Shown piece after piece: positions 37,589 through 48,508 of a stretch of 64,000 nt of DNA. Under the pieces are notes generated by a model. It made no database searches and was not told the origin of the DNA. It saw only the letters and a list, made by a program, of their open reading frames with translations. Made by a program: the position numbers and the translations under genes. The stretch's first letter is position 1. Each line of letters opens with the position of its first letter. This stretch comes from Caenorhabditis remanei (taxonomy: Eukaryota; Nematoda; Chromadorea; Rhabditida; Rhabditidae): NCBI RefSeq assembly GCF_010183535.1, contig NC_071328.1:10292001-10356000 (forward strand). The letters run 5' to 3'.

Positions 37589-38947
37589 ATGGATCAAATC
37601 CTGAGTTTAGTGACTCAGTATACCGATAAGAGACATGAAGACGATTTCATTGATCGACTCAACTTTCAGTACACTTCATATGTTTTCGCTCTGTCAGCAT
37701 TGATTATTGGATATAATGTAAGTCATTCTGAAAGGCATAAACTAAAATGCTAGATCTCATTCAAACTTCAGACATATTTCGGCACTGCAATTTCCTGCTG
37801 GACACCAGCTGAATTCAAAAAAGGATGGGTCGAATACACTCGAGATTACTGTTTGATTGAAAATACGTACTACGTTCCGATTGAAGATCCAAACATGCCA
37901 CCGGAAAGATATAGAGAAGAGAGAGAACTCACATACTACCAATGGGTTCAATTCATTTTGGTATTCCTTGCATTCCTCTTCTATCTTCCGTATTTATACT
38001 GGAGTACAGTCAACTGGTGGTCTGGTCTTCAAGTGAAAGCAGTTGTGGATGAAGCATGCAAACTGGATAAAACAGATGTACAAAGTCGAGAAAAACAGAT
38101 TGAAAGAATTGCAAATCATTTGAAAAAATATATTGATAGACAAGGAAGAAAGAGTCCAATTCCGTTCATTCCAAATGCAATCGGAAGAAATTGGGTGTCG
38201 TTCAATTATGTTTTGACGAAGGCATTGTTCGTTGTCAACTTGATGGCTCAAATGATTTTGATTCATTTCTTCCTTGGATTCGATATCGATGATTTCTTAA
38301 GTGAGTTTCATTCTTTTCTTTGAATATATGAATTACTAATACTCTATCTTTTCAAGGTCTCCGTGTTGGTTTCGGTAGCAATTGGATTGCAAATGGAATT
38401 TTCCCAAGACAAACTATGTGTGATTTCGAGGTGAGTGTCTAGTTTCTGGTCCTTGTGAATACAAACTTCTGATTTCAGGTCCGCAAAAAAGGAAGTATTC
38501 AAAAATACAGCGTACAATGTGTTCTCTCGATGAACATGCTGAATGAGAAGATTTTCCTTGCTCTTTTCTATTGGCTGCTTGCTCTTCTTCTTCTCACAAT
38601 TTGGAATCTCGTCTCTTCATTCGAACATTTCTTCCGTGATTCCTCCAGAAAAGCTTTCGTTAGCAGAATGCTCAGTGCTGGTGGTCACGGATCAACAGAT
38701 GATGAGGTTGGGAGTCAGAGCGATGAGAAAGTTCCACTTGTTGAGAGACCAACTAACTACACGGTAAGAAACTAGTTGGGCTATTCAACTTCAAACCATT
38801 CTGTTTCAGAACGACTACAATCGAGCTCTTTCAATCAATCGAGATGTCGTTGTTGTTCTTCATCTAATCGCGAAGAATGCGGGAGATAATGTTTGTCAAA
38901 ATGTCGTCAGCGTATTGTTTAAGAAACTCTCAGAAAAATCTCAATAA
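37589..38947 (+). CDS. inx-15/16/17 group: Innexin, cluster member C
   Basis: Exons 37589-37717, 37772-38300, 38357-38430, 38479-38763 and 38810-38947 encode 384 residues. Extracellular cysteine pairs are ISCWTPAEF with DYCLIENTYYV and TMCDFEV with SVQCVL, and the YYQWVQF motif is intact without an intron, unlike in A and B. Four hydrophobic segments are clear. The last 45 residues (after ERPTNYT) form a helical cytoplasmic tail on a separate exon. It belongs to the same chromosomal trio as A and B, but the intron pattern differs, so it is the more distant relative. Orthologue within the inx-15/16/17 group not assigned. Confidence 0.95.
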
Positions 38948-39258
38948 TAGTTTATCACATTTACTCATGTTCTATATTTTGTTGTCTTCAATCAAAGTTT
39001 TATGAATTCCAATAAATTATGAAACGCTTTTTCCAGTTTTCCAAGTAAAACACTCCAGTAAATGTGTGGTTCCAAGTGTCTCTTTTTGACCTAAAATATT
39101 TCTTTCTCATCCCAATTCTCACTTTTTTTGGATATTCATGAGGCTTTTCCATTCTTTATTAGCTCACCTGTCCTTCGCAGACTCCAACGAAATGACCGAT
39201 TTCTTTTTGTTGACCATTCCTATCCTCTCCATTAGGTTATACATATTTCAACATTATA
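38948..39258. other. Intergenic
   Basis: About 310 bases between innexin C and the galaxin-like gene. AATAAA occurs at about 39012-39017, a plausible poly-A signal for innexin C. Nothing else was recognised. Confidence 0.6.
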
Positions 39259-42062
39259 ATGTTTTCCTTCTCCCATATTTTTCTTCTTTCCATTACAACT
39301 TCCACACTTTTTTCTGCTCTTTCTAATTCTAAAACAGGTATTTTCTCTGTTTCCTTCTCTCATTTTCCAACGGGTAATTCAGAATTTCGAGTATGCTGTC
39401 AAGTCGGAACGAAGTCCGAAAACTGTACTTCCTACTCTGAACCCCGTGAATTGATTGGTGTCGCCTGTTGTGGCAGCCACGTTTACAATACATCAAGTCA
39501 ACTATGTTGCGAAGAAAATGTACACAATAGGGACAGAGGTACGTGCTCTCTTTGTCTCTCTCTTTCTTTTACTCGCTTATCTATTTGATTCCTTTCAATG
39601 GCATTCCTTTAACCAACTAATGTGCTAGTTTATCAGTGAAAAAGGGCGAATACTAATGTGTATAAATAAATAATCATAGTAATCGGGTATTGTTTCAGGC
39701 GGTGTCATGGCTCATTCCTGTTGCGGTACACAGCCACTTCGTCTCGATCAAACTTGTTGTAAAGGGGTGGTAAGAGAAAATGAGAAAAGGGAATTGGGAG
39801 AAGAGGGAAATAAAAATGAAAGTATTACTTGAATCATTTGAAAGCTAACACTGTAATTATCGTGGAAACAGAAACACTTCTTGTGGCCGATGTAAGACGA
39901 ATACAACTATAAAGAGTACTAAAAACGAGATTGAAGCTAGTTAATTCATATATCTGGAAGATTGATCACACTTGTACTTTGAGCTGGAATGATTTTGTTC
40001 CTGTAGAAAAATAGCTTTCGAAACGTGTTTGTACGAAAGTATGCGTGATTTCAGAAATGGAATCTTTGGACTCGAAAACTAAGGTGGCCCCCTCTTCAGC
40101 AGTAGTTTGATTCAGTTTTTATGTTCTCATGTTGAACAAAAACCGTTTGTTAGTAAGACCTCCAATTCCAGTACTCAGATCTTCAGAACTACTCAGGTTG
40201 CAGTTTTTCATGACACGGGTAGATGTGGAAAGTTTTGGAACCCTTATTCCACAAAAGATCTCATTTTTCCTTTTCTAAATCCCCTCGTTACTGAACATAC
40301 TTTCTGTTTTCGATCTTCTAGCCAAAAGAAGTTTAAGAAACTTGCTAACCCCTTATCACACATTGAATATCTTTCTTCTGACTAGAATGTATTCATTTAT
40401 CACTTACGATGATCAGGATTAAACTAGATACATAACGTAGCGGCAATCTGTTATGCGTACGATTATGTCATGAAAAGGGTTCGCAAGATCATCAAGAAGC
40501 TTTACGTAATGTTTTTCGATCTCTAGAACCTTCATTTCCAGATTCATAATATAATTGGCGGTGATTGCTGCGGCACCGACGTCTATTTCCAACGGGATAC
40601 CACATTTTTGTGTTGTGATCAGACGTTATCAGTGTGAGTTTTTCTTTATTTCAGGTTTGTAAAGTGGAATGAGGATGAATGGCATTTGAATGGATGGAGA
40701 GGAAGATGTAAAGATTGAGAACCATGAAATGCCCAAAAGAGAGAAAAAAAAAACTTTTTCCCAGCCTCGTTTAACGGCATTGTCGTAAACATAAAATGGG
40801 TGCGATCAGATCTCGTTCGTTTCGAGGTTGATTCCGTTTTTACCTATTTCTTGCCGCCAACTACAAACCATAGATGAACAATAAGATGTGGTTGTAAAGA
40901 TGAATGTGTAATATGAGTAGAGGAAAAAAATGAGGAGGAGAAGAATAGGTGTAGTAGGCGATGAGTAATTTCAGATATGTTGTAATGTGGTCATGCCACG
41001 TCACAGACAATGAAGCCGGCTAAACAAGTTTCTTCAGTAGACGTGATATGTTTAGTAGACTACTTTGTGGTGAATGAGGTAAACAGATACCGTAAAAACT
41101 GTATTAGAGCGACACCTTTAATAGAACGACACCTCTAATAGAACGACACCCATCTATACTCAGGATTCATGAATATGATTATCCCAGTGTATTTTCTTGG
41201 TTCTGATTAAAATCATCGTGAAGAATAACCTCTAGATCAACAAATAGAACTATCAAAAAAGTTTTTTCCGTTTAACTTTAATGAGTTTCTGAAATAACAA
41301 AATTTTTCTGAGAAGCGGTTGAAAAATAGAGCGACATATCGCTCTAATACAGTTTTTACGGTATGTGAAAAGTGAAATTTTAGAGTTCGGTTGTTTACAA
41401 CAGCTCGATAGCCAGAATAATTTCCAGACCCCCACAACCACAGAAATTATAGAAATATATCAAGAACCGTTTCTTCTTCTTGAAAGCTCTGTTTTCCAAT
41501 TTCGTTGCATAATGTGATGCTATAAATAACATAAACTGACGACCTTCATTACGTAGCGGAAAGCTGGCAGATTTTATCTAGCTGACCAAAGTTTTCAATC
41601 CTTTGTACAACTTGACTCAAAGACTTTCTATTCTCGTTTCAGAAAAACGACTCCAGATGATGTTTGTTGTGGCAATTCCACATTTGACGGCGGTGTTCAA
41701 CAGATGTGTTGCGGGAACTCTGTGTTTGAATCATCTGAATACAACTCTTGTTGTCAATTGAACAATGGTACCGCCCGTCCTTATCACTCATCAACTCATG
41801 TTTGCTGTGATGGTCCATTAGAGAAATCATCAACCGTCCGAGCATGTTGTTATCTTCGGAATGAAGACGGAAAGTTTAGAGATACGGTGCGTTTTATAGG
41901 TTTTTACGTGTATAGTGAGGTACAATGCCAAATTGATAATCAACAACTGATAATACCAATTATAATTTATTTATTTTGTTTCAGCAATACGACAAAACGA
42001 AACAATGCTGCAAGTATCCGTATGACAAAATTTATTCAATGGGAAAGAATAAAAGTTGTTAA
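39259..42062 (+). CDS. Galaxin-like secreted Cys-Cys-rich protein
   Basis: Exons 39259-39337, 39383-39538, 39699-39769, 40542-40633, 41643-41886 and 41985-42062 encode 239 residues. The 45-base stretch 39338-39382 can also be read as coding (254 residues); it is treated as an intron because it has GT..AG ends and a pyrimidine tract. A signal peptide begins MFSFSHIFLLSI. The mature protein is a run of di-cysteine repeats of roughly 15-25 residues (VCCQ, ACCG, LCCEE, SCCGT, TCCKG, DCCGTDVY, LCCDQ, VCCGN, MCCGN, SCCQL, VCCDG, ACCY, QCCK), the galaxin-type pattern first described in coral skeleton proteins. It is probably extracellular and disulphide-rich; its nematode role is unknown. A large intron (40634-41642) contains a short-repeat transposable element. 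The start codon is the least certain point. Confidence 0.75.
41088..41363. mobile_element. MITE-like element with TACCGTAAAAACT termini (copy 1)
   Basis: A 276-base element bounded by 25-base inverted repeats (TACCGTAAAAACTGTATTAG at the left end, its complement at the right), flanked by TA. Inside the left half a unit containing AATAGAACGACACC is repeated. There is no coding capacity. It sits in the large intron of the galaxin-like gene and shares its ends with the element at 42225-42687. Confidence 0.85.
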
Positions 42063-42224
42063 AATTAGATTTTATTTGTTTTATATCATTGCAGAGAAGA
42101 TCAAAGGGGGCCCTGAAAAGACACAAGAAATTGAAGAAATCGTCTGAAGAGAAGTCTATGTTGTGGCGGAGGGGCTTTTAATTAACTATGATTATGAAGG
42201 AGAGCTTGCAGCTTTTCAGACAAT

Positions 42225-42687
42225 TACCGTAAAAACTCTATTTGAGGTGCCCCTCTATTTGAAGTGCCCCTCTAATAGTGGTGCCCCCCGACAGACTCTT
42301 TGAACAATAGAGTTGCACCCTCTAATTGAGGTGCCCCTCTAATACAGTTGCCCTCCAGTGATTTCCACTTTTCTCTAATATCATCATTAACTGACTCCTA
42401 ACTGTTCTTTCACATCACTATTTCGGCATTTTTGTTGTTAAAAACGTAGTTTGCTATGAAAGTTCAGGATTTTTTTTCCGTTTTTACCTAAAAGTTCGAA
42501 AAATTCGGCATAAAAACTAATGAAATCAAACAAATTCAAAAGATAGTTGGGTATCGAGGACGGGCGAATTCGTCGACGAAAAATAGAGGTGCACCCTCTA
42601 TTTGAATTGCCCCTCTAATAGAGTTGCACTCCGACGGACCCGTTGAACAATAGAGTTGCATGCACCTCAAATAGAGTTTTTACGGTA
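42225..42687. mobile_element. MITE-like element with TACCGTAAAAACT termini (copy 2)
   Basis: A 463-base element with 26-base terminal inverted repeats (TACCGTAAAAACTCTATTTG at the left) flanked by TA, like Tc1/mariner-type MITEs. The two sub-terminal regions hold repeats of a unit such as GTGCCCCTCTAATAGAG, itself partly palindromic. It lies 160 bp after the galaxin-like stop codon. Confidence 0.85.
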
Positions 42688-43268
42688 GATAATTTCTGGC
42701 AATATCACCTCGTGCTTTATCAAGTTCTAGTGTTTCCTAATATCCTGGGTCCCTCCTGTCTCTCTGGAAAACTATTCATTTTTCGCTATCTGACTTTCTT
42801 GGTGTTAACCAATTACCAGAACGTGTGAAATTCCAACAATCCGGATGGATAAATGTTGGCAACATTTATTTCATGACAAAAAGGCGTCACATTTCCAATT
42901 TGCATACATTTAGCGGGTCTTCTTTCTCTTATTTCTATTCATTTTTCAACCATTTTTCTCCCTAAAAGTGGTGCCTCCGTTTTTGAATGAGGCGGGGGTC
43001 TTGTCATTGTAAGTGGCTTCCCGTCTTTTCTGCCAATCTCATTTTATTCCATTTGAATAACGCCCTCCCTTCTTTTTCCCTAAAATACAACAGGTAACGA
43101 GATCAAGAAAAGAGATGAATAAGAAGAAGCTGAATAAGAGAAAAAAGGGAAAAGCTGAAGGCCGCAACGGCAGGTGGTCGAATTGGGATCCCGCCTACTC
43201 TACGTGAGATACTATAAAACTGTCTGAATGGATCAGTTCGGCATGCCATTTTTGGTTTCAACACAATT
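42688..43268. other. Intergenic with TATA box for the first Gly/Pro-rich gene
   Basis: About 580 bases. TATAAAA at 43213-43219 lies 56 bases before the start codon at 43269 and is the likely core promoter of that gene. The rest shows nothing recognisable. Confidence 0.6.
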
Positions 43269-43566
43269 ATGAAGTTCTTCTCTGCTGCTGCTTTCGTCGC
43301 CGCTCTCGTCGCTTCTGGAAATGCTTGCCTCGGAGGAGGAGGTGGTGGTGGATGCTGTCCACCAGCCCAGCCAAGCTGTGGAAATCCATGGTATGTTTCA
43401 TCCTCATCGTGGCTTTGTTTCAGCCGGAATCTCATAATTTTAAATAATTTCATCTTTCAGCGGAGGAGGAGTCGGACCAGCACCAATTGGACCAGCTGCT
43501 TATCCAGTCGCTCCACCACCAGCCTATGCTGCTCCAGCTGGAGGATACCCAACTGCTGGAAAGTAA
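43269..43566 (+). CDS. Small secreted Gly/Pro-rich protein, copy 1
   Basis: Exons 43269-43390 and 43461-43566 encode 75 residues. A signal peptide (MKFFSAAAFVAALVASGNA) leads into a poly-Gly run, the family motif CCPPAQPSCGNPC split by the intron, then a Gly/Pro/Ala/Tyr-rich tail ending GGYPTAGK. The intron falls in the Cys codon of the motif, as in the other four copies. A TATA box lies 56 bp upstream. It may be a cuticle, pharyngeal-lining or other extracellular matrix component; this is inference from composition. Similar short genes exist on C. elegans clone R12E2; the name was not recovered. Confidence 0.85.
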
Positions 43567-44565
43567 ATATCTCATCATCTGAAGCAACTCGATTGATGCC
43601 ATGAGCTCTCAAGTTCCCTCTTTTTCTGTATATTTCGAAATCCATTCATGTTTTCAATAAATTTTCATTATTGCATCTTTTCTCTAAAGGAAATACAAAA
43701 TATGCACATTATCTACTTTGAAGTGAAATGAGACTACAACGTTGAACGATTGGAATTCTGAATCTCCTTGGAGAAAGTTTTGAAGAACACAACTTCGACA
43801 AAGAGAAAAAACTATCTAAGTTTTATATGTCCTTCCAAATCAGTCACTTGAAAACTTCACCTTCTGATCCGATTTCTCTGAATCCAACTACCGTAACCAA
43901 TGAGATTAAAACACATGAAATCTTGTTTAGAAGAAAAAGAAAGTGGCGTCACCGCTAATTTTTTCAAGCGGATTTCGCGGACAACGACGTAATAAGAAAG
44001 GAGAAGAAGCCGTCGGCATGTTCAAAGTACATACATCATCATATGAATACTTAATGTATAGTGACTTGCTTTGGAATTCAATGATATAGTCAGGTGACAT
44101 TGAGTTTCTCTGTTGGTTTTTTTTTCAAAATCCAATCAAAAATCTTCAAAACATGTGGAAATTTTGCAATATTTCCCATATTTATGGAATTTCAATGAAC
44201 ATGAAAATTTCAATTTCTAACGGTCTTCTATGTTTTTTCTACTTTTCAGTTTGTGATGACATTTGAAGCTCATTTCCAACTACCAGCAAGCTTCTGAGAA
44301 AGACGACTACACTTGTCTAGACACCTATAATGAAAGATCGGTAGCAAAACTTTTTTCGTAACAAGAAGTGGAATAGATTACGCAACATAATATCTTTTCT
44401 CTATCTGAACTTGTCTGTGGATCGCCTTGGTGTAATGAAGATGCCGATGTATCAATCTCATATAGTGTGTTCGGAATGAAAAAAAAAAGTTGGATGCAGA
44501 ATAATTTATTTGTTTTAGACAGCGTTTTTCAAATATACAGAAACAAAACGGATTCGAAAAAGTGT
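43567..44565. other. Intergenic, nothing recognised
   Basis: About 1.0 kb of AT-rich DNA between copies 1 (+) and 2 (-), holding two convergent 3' UTRs. AATAAA at about 43660 suits copy 1. No repeat or gene was seen. Confidence 0.6.
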
Positions 44566-44834
44566 TTACTTTCCGGCAGTTGGATATCCTCCGAGTTGTG
44601 GTGGAGCAGCGTATTGAGGTGGTGGTGGGGGTGGAGCAGCATATTGTGGTCCAGCTCCTTGGCTGAAAATAATAAATGTCATACATTTTTTCAAAGTCAA
44701 AATATTGCATACCATGGGTTGGAGCATCCTGGCTGAGCTGGTGGGCAGCATTGACTGCCACCTCCTCCTCCGATACAAGCGGATCCAGAAGCGACAAGAG
44801 CAGCGACGAAGGCAGCAGCAGAAAAGAATTTCAT
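44566..44834 (-). CDS. Small secreted Gly/Pro-rich protein, copy 2
   Basis: Exons 44713-44834 and 44566-44662 encode 72 residues: signal peptide, poly-Gly with SQCCPPAQPGCSNPC, then a PQYAAPPPPPPQYAAPPQ tail ending GGYPTAGK. It is very similar to copies 4 and 5, differing at a few residues (CSN instead of CGN; QLGGY instead of QAGGY). Upstream it shares with them a conserved block of about 40 bases just before the ATG (44835-44872) and a TATA box at 44888-44895. Extracellular role unknown. Confidence 0.85.
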
Positions 44835-45282
44835 GCTTAGATAGATGTGATAACCGACGAAGGTATGCCAATTTTCGTATTTTTTTCTTTTTATACCCGG
44901 ATTAAATCATCTGATTGTAAAAAAGAGGCGGGTCAACACATGGCCTACATCTGTTATTTTCTTGTGCGAAACATGATTTTTTGTCTTTATTTTATCTGTA
45001 GCTTGATCATTTTGCAACACCTCGTTTTGATCTTTAATTCACAAAAAGAAATCTGTGGCTTGAAACTGTAAAACACAACGATCAGAAGCTATTCCGGTCC
45101 TTGGATGAGAAATGGGAGAAATGACACCCACAATCAAGGAAATGTTCCACCTTCCGGTTCGATAAATGAACAAACAGCAGGTAACAACGGTCCGCCTTCT
45201 GATGGATATGCAGATGAGAATACTATAAAAAGGACAGAAATTGTTCTTCCAGCATCAATTCATTCGTCTTCTTCGACTCAAA
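44835..45282. promoter_or_regulatory. Divergent promoter of Gly/Pro-rich copies 2 and 3
   Basis: Contains the copy-2 TATA box (minus strand, 44888-44895), its conserved pre-ATG block (44835-44872, core TTGGCATACCTTCGTCGG on the minus strand) and the copy-3 TATAAAA at 45224-45230, 53-59 bases before each start codon. Confidence 0.7.
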
Positions 45283-45644
45283 ATGAGATTCTTCGTTATC
45301 TTCTTCGCTCTTTTCGCTTTTGCTTCAGCTTGTCTTGGAGGTGGAAGCCAATGCTGCCCACCAGCTCAACCAGCTTGTGGAAACCCATGGTAAGTCTTGA
45401 TAATAAAGAGAAAAAGCATTTTAGTGATGGAAGTGAAGTCGTTAATCCAGACACGCCCATACTTTCCGAGAATCATCTTTTAGTCGGTCAAGAATAGACT
45501 GTTTGTTGACTTCTCATTCATTGTTCAGCCTTTCATATTCCGTCTAAAAAGAAAACAATTTTCAGTGGCGGAGGAATTGGTCCAGCACCAATCGGACCAG
45601 CTGCCTATCCAGTTGCAAATGCTTATCCAGTTGCTGGAAAATAG
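45283..45644 (+). CDS. Small secreted Gly/Pro-rich protein, copy 3
   Basis: Exons 45283-45389 and 45566-45644 encode 61 residues. The signal peptide (MRFFVIFFALFAFASA) differs from the other copies, the poly-Gly run is short, and the motif SQCCPPAQPACGNPC is retained across the intron. The tail is closest to copy 1 (GPAPIGPAAYPVA) and ends AYPVAGK. The intron is 176 bases, longer than the 47-70 base introns of the other copies. It is the most divergent of the five. Confidence 0.85.
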
Positions 45645-45794
45645 ATGTTTTGCTGAAATTGTACCATGTGCTGTATTCGCAATGTTCATTTTTCTGTATA
45701 TTTGGGATATTTTATTTAACTTTAAATTCAAATGAATAAACCAGTCAATGCTCATAATTTTGATTTTAAAAGTTCTAGATCAACAGATAACCCC

Positions 45795-46068
45795 ATTATT
45801 CAGGTCATGTAAAAATGCATTTTAATACATTTTCTCCTTATTCACGAGCATCGAGAAATTACTTTCTACAAATCTCAGTTTAGCGTTGGTCTAACAGCGT
45901 TTCTCCCCTTTTTTTGCATTTTTCGGCATGCGCATGTAGAAAAACTGTCAAAAAAAGGGGGAGAAATGTAGAAAAATGGGAGAAAAACATGTGAAAAAAT
46001 ACATTTTTTACCGTTCGTGAATGAGGTAAAATTTGTACTAAAATACATTTTTACATAACCTGAATAAT
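45795..46068. mobile_element. MITE-like foldback element
   Basis: About 274 bases with terminal inverted repeats (ATTATTCAGG outward, continuing with TATGTAAAAATG-type homology and a second match around TTCACGA). An inner palindrome near 45,907-45,970 (TTTCTCCCC against GGGGAGAAA) extends the foldback. It is non-coding and lies in the interval between copies 3 and 4. Confidence 0.75.
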
Positions 46069-46784
46069 CCCATTAGTGATATAATATGAAATTAACAATA
46101 GAAAAAAAATTCTTTAGGAGGTGCAGCCTGATTGGTATGAATGGTTTACGACAAACCTGCGAGAAAAACCTGAAGTAAATCCAAATTGAACCCGTTCTAG
46201 TACTTCAGTTCCAATCGTCTTTGAACAAAATTAAAGAGCCTCAAATATTCTGGAAAAGAAATAGATACATCTAAAAAAAGTTAGATGGTGAACTGTGACT
46301 GATTCGTAACTTTATGAAAGTTGCACGCCCTCATTTATTAGACTAATATCTTTCTAAATCTGAAGAAATATCAAGGTTTCATAATTCCGTATCACAAATC
46401 TCAGGAAAATATTCCGAAACGAGAACAAAATCCATGTAATTTTCTGTAAAATACGGTTCAAGTCCCAGTTAATCACACATCGAAAACTGTTGAATCATCA
46501 ATTTTCTATCAGGAGAGTTTATTTTCTGAACATGAAATTTAAGCAGGAATCAATAGGACTTGTAACATCCAATGTTTCAGAATGTAATAAATAACTCTCT
46601 CCGGTTTTCGTTTCTTTTTTAGTTCTTCCGTTTATCAATATTCTATCCGTAATCTCTCTGGAAGATCTGGAAAGAACATTACAAAACTAACAATATTTGT
46701 ATGCAGAATAATTTATTTTCACTCTGGGCATTGAGTTGATATGTTTCAAATATACAAACAAAAGAAATTCCTCAAATGAGTTGT
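46069..46784. other. Intergenic, nothing recognised
   Basis: About 715 bases of AT-rich spacer after the foldback element, including the probable 3' UTR of copy 4. No gene, RNA or repeat was seen. Confidence 0.6.
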
Positions 46785-47054
46785 TTACTTTCCAGCAGTT
46801 GGGTATCCTCCAGCCTGTGGTGGGGCAGCGTATTGTGGTGGTGGTGGAGGTGGGGCAGCAGCATACTGGGGTCCAGCTCCTTGGCTGAAAATAAGAAATT
46901 GTGTTTCATTCTAAACCCAAAACAGTTTATACCATGGGTTTCCGCATCCTGGCTGAGCTGGTGGGCAGCATTGACTGCCACCTCCTCCTCCGATACAAGC
47001 GGATCCAGAAGCAACAAGAGCAGCGACGAAGGCAGCAGCAGAGAAGAATTTCAT
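46785..47054 (-). CDS. Small secreted Gly/Pro-rich protein, copy 4 (inverted pair)
   Basis: Exons 46933-47054 and 46785-46884 encode 73 residues: signal peptide, poly-Gly, SQCCPPAQPGCGNPC, and a Gln/Tyr/Ala/Pro tail ending GGYPTAGK. The coding sequence reads as identical to copy 5 at 47708-47976 on the opposite strand, while the introns differ at several bases. TATA box at 47109-47115 on the minus strand, 55 bases before the ATG, with the shared 40-base block between. Probably extracellular; function unknown. Confidence 0.87.
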
Positions 47055-47707
47055 GTTTAGATAGATGTGATAACCGACGAAGGTATGCCAATCTTCAATC
47101 TCATCTCAGTTTTATACCCAGATTCATCCAGCAACAGCTTTATTAATGGGCGGGGCATCAGATAGCATAGTTAATTTTTCTGAAAAAAAACCCGTTTTGC
47201 CTTTTTTCAATATGCTGGATTTTTCGAATTTTAAACAAAAGAGGCATTCAAAACATAACATTTTTTCAAACACTGAATTCCTTTTGACAGGTAAAGCGAC
47301 TTACCTCTTGTCTACCATCTCCTCTTATTCTCGTTTTTTTTCTCATATCCAATTCGCACTTTCCATTTCATAATCTCTTTTGTGAATCATCGTGAAACCA
47401 CTATAGCTTTTCCTGATATCGTGCGTGATCATTCGGCAGTGTACGATGTCCGTAGATTCCAATCGGCAAAAGAACTTGAACTTGCTTTCCGACGTGTGTA
47501 GTCTTCTCATTACGCAACGTCTTACCGCATGGTTTCCTCGCGCGATTACGCAAGGTGCCGGTTTCTGAAATGTCAAAAAGAATACAGCAATATTATCAAA
47601 TGACCCTCCCACTCGTCGGATGAAAAAGCGGCTTCAGGTATTGGGTATAAAACTGAGATGAGATTGAAGATTGGCATACCTTCGTCGGTTATCACATCTA
47701 TCTAAGC
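47055..47707. promoter_or_regulatory. Divergent promoters of copies 4 and 5
   Basis: Two mirror-image promoters: TATAAAA at 47109-47115 (-) and 47646-47652 (+), each followed by the same conserved 40-base block ending at the ATG. The central 47120-47630 spacer holds two small frames with no support. Confidence 0.75.
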
Positions 47708-47976
47708 ATGAAATTCTTCTCTGCTGCTGCCTTCGTCGCTGCTCTTGTTGCTTCTGGATCCGCTTGTATCGGAGGAGGAGGTGGCAGTCAATGCTGCCCA
47801 CCAGCTCAGCCAGGATGCGGAAACCCATGGTATAATCTGGTTTGGTTTAAAATGAAACACAATTTCTTATTTTCAGCCAAGGAGCTGGACCCCAGTATGC
47901 TGCTGCCCCACCTCCACCACCACCACAATACGCTGCCCCACCACAGGCTGGAGGATACCCAACTGCTGGAAAGTAA
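47708..47976 (+). CDS. Small secreted Gly/Pro-rich protein, copy 5 (inverted pair)
   Basis: Exons 47708-47829 and 47877-47976 encode 73 residues, the same protein as copy 4. The signal peptide MKFFSAAAFVAALVASGSA precedes poly-Gly and the SQCCPPAQPGCGNPC motif; the proline-rich tail ends GGYPTAGK. Promoter and pre-ATG block are those of the inverted duplication. The 47-base intron ends TTATTTTCAG. Confidence 0.87.
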
Positions 47977-48508
47977 ACAACTCATTTGAGGAATTTCTTT
48001 TATTTGTATATTGGTAACACATCACCTCATCATTGAAGTTCAAATAAATTATTATTCCACCCAAAGTTTTAGTGATTTTCGTTGGTTTACAGAAGTAAAT
48101 TTTAGCAGGGTTCGATGGAACAAAATGAGAATAACAAGAAAACCAAAATCCAGATTGTCACCGCTTTTCAAAAAACCGTCTGATTCTGAGCATTATACTC
48201 CAGTGGATGGAAAGCATCAGAGAAGAAAACGTTTCCGAATTTACCCATTTTAATCTAATTAGGAATACGTTTTCGGAATGAATATAACTTGTCTTTTGTA
48301 TTTTTGAGAATTTCAACAACTGTCAATAATCGTTTCAAGGAACATTATCTCTTGTTTTTGACACAAAAACAAACTGACAGTATCGAGAGAGAACACGAGG
48401 GAGGCGGTTATCAATTCTATCTTTTCAATATTTGTTGACTTGATATTTATCATTTTTATTATTTCCAATTCATACCTATCACTTCTTCTCACTGCCAATT
48501 CTGAGAGT
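47977..48508. other. Intergenic, nothing recognised
   Basis: About 530 bases between copy 5 and the paraoxonase-like gene. Frames here (for example 48011-48253) lack any support. It holds the copy-5 3' UTR and the promoter of the next gene. Confidence 0.6.

Larger units (their letters stand above)
46745..48030. repeat. Inverted duplication carrying copies 4 and 5
   Basis: Arms of roughly 380 bases (about 46745-47118 and 47636-48030) are inverted copies that include the promoter, both exons, intron and start of the 3' UTR of one Gly/Pro-rich gene. About 500 bases of unrelated sequence separate them. Exons are identical, whereas intron and 3' flank have diverged. Confidence 0.88.

Noticed and set aside
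45105..45497. 130-codon plus frame overlapping Gly/Pro-rich copy 3
   Set aside because: Out of frame with the real exon 1 and includes promoter and intron.
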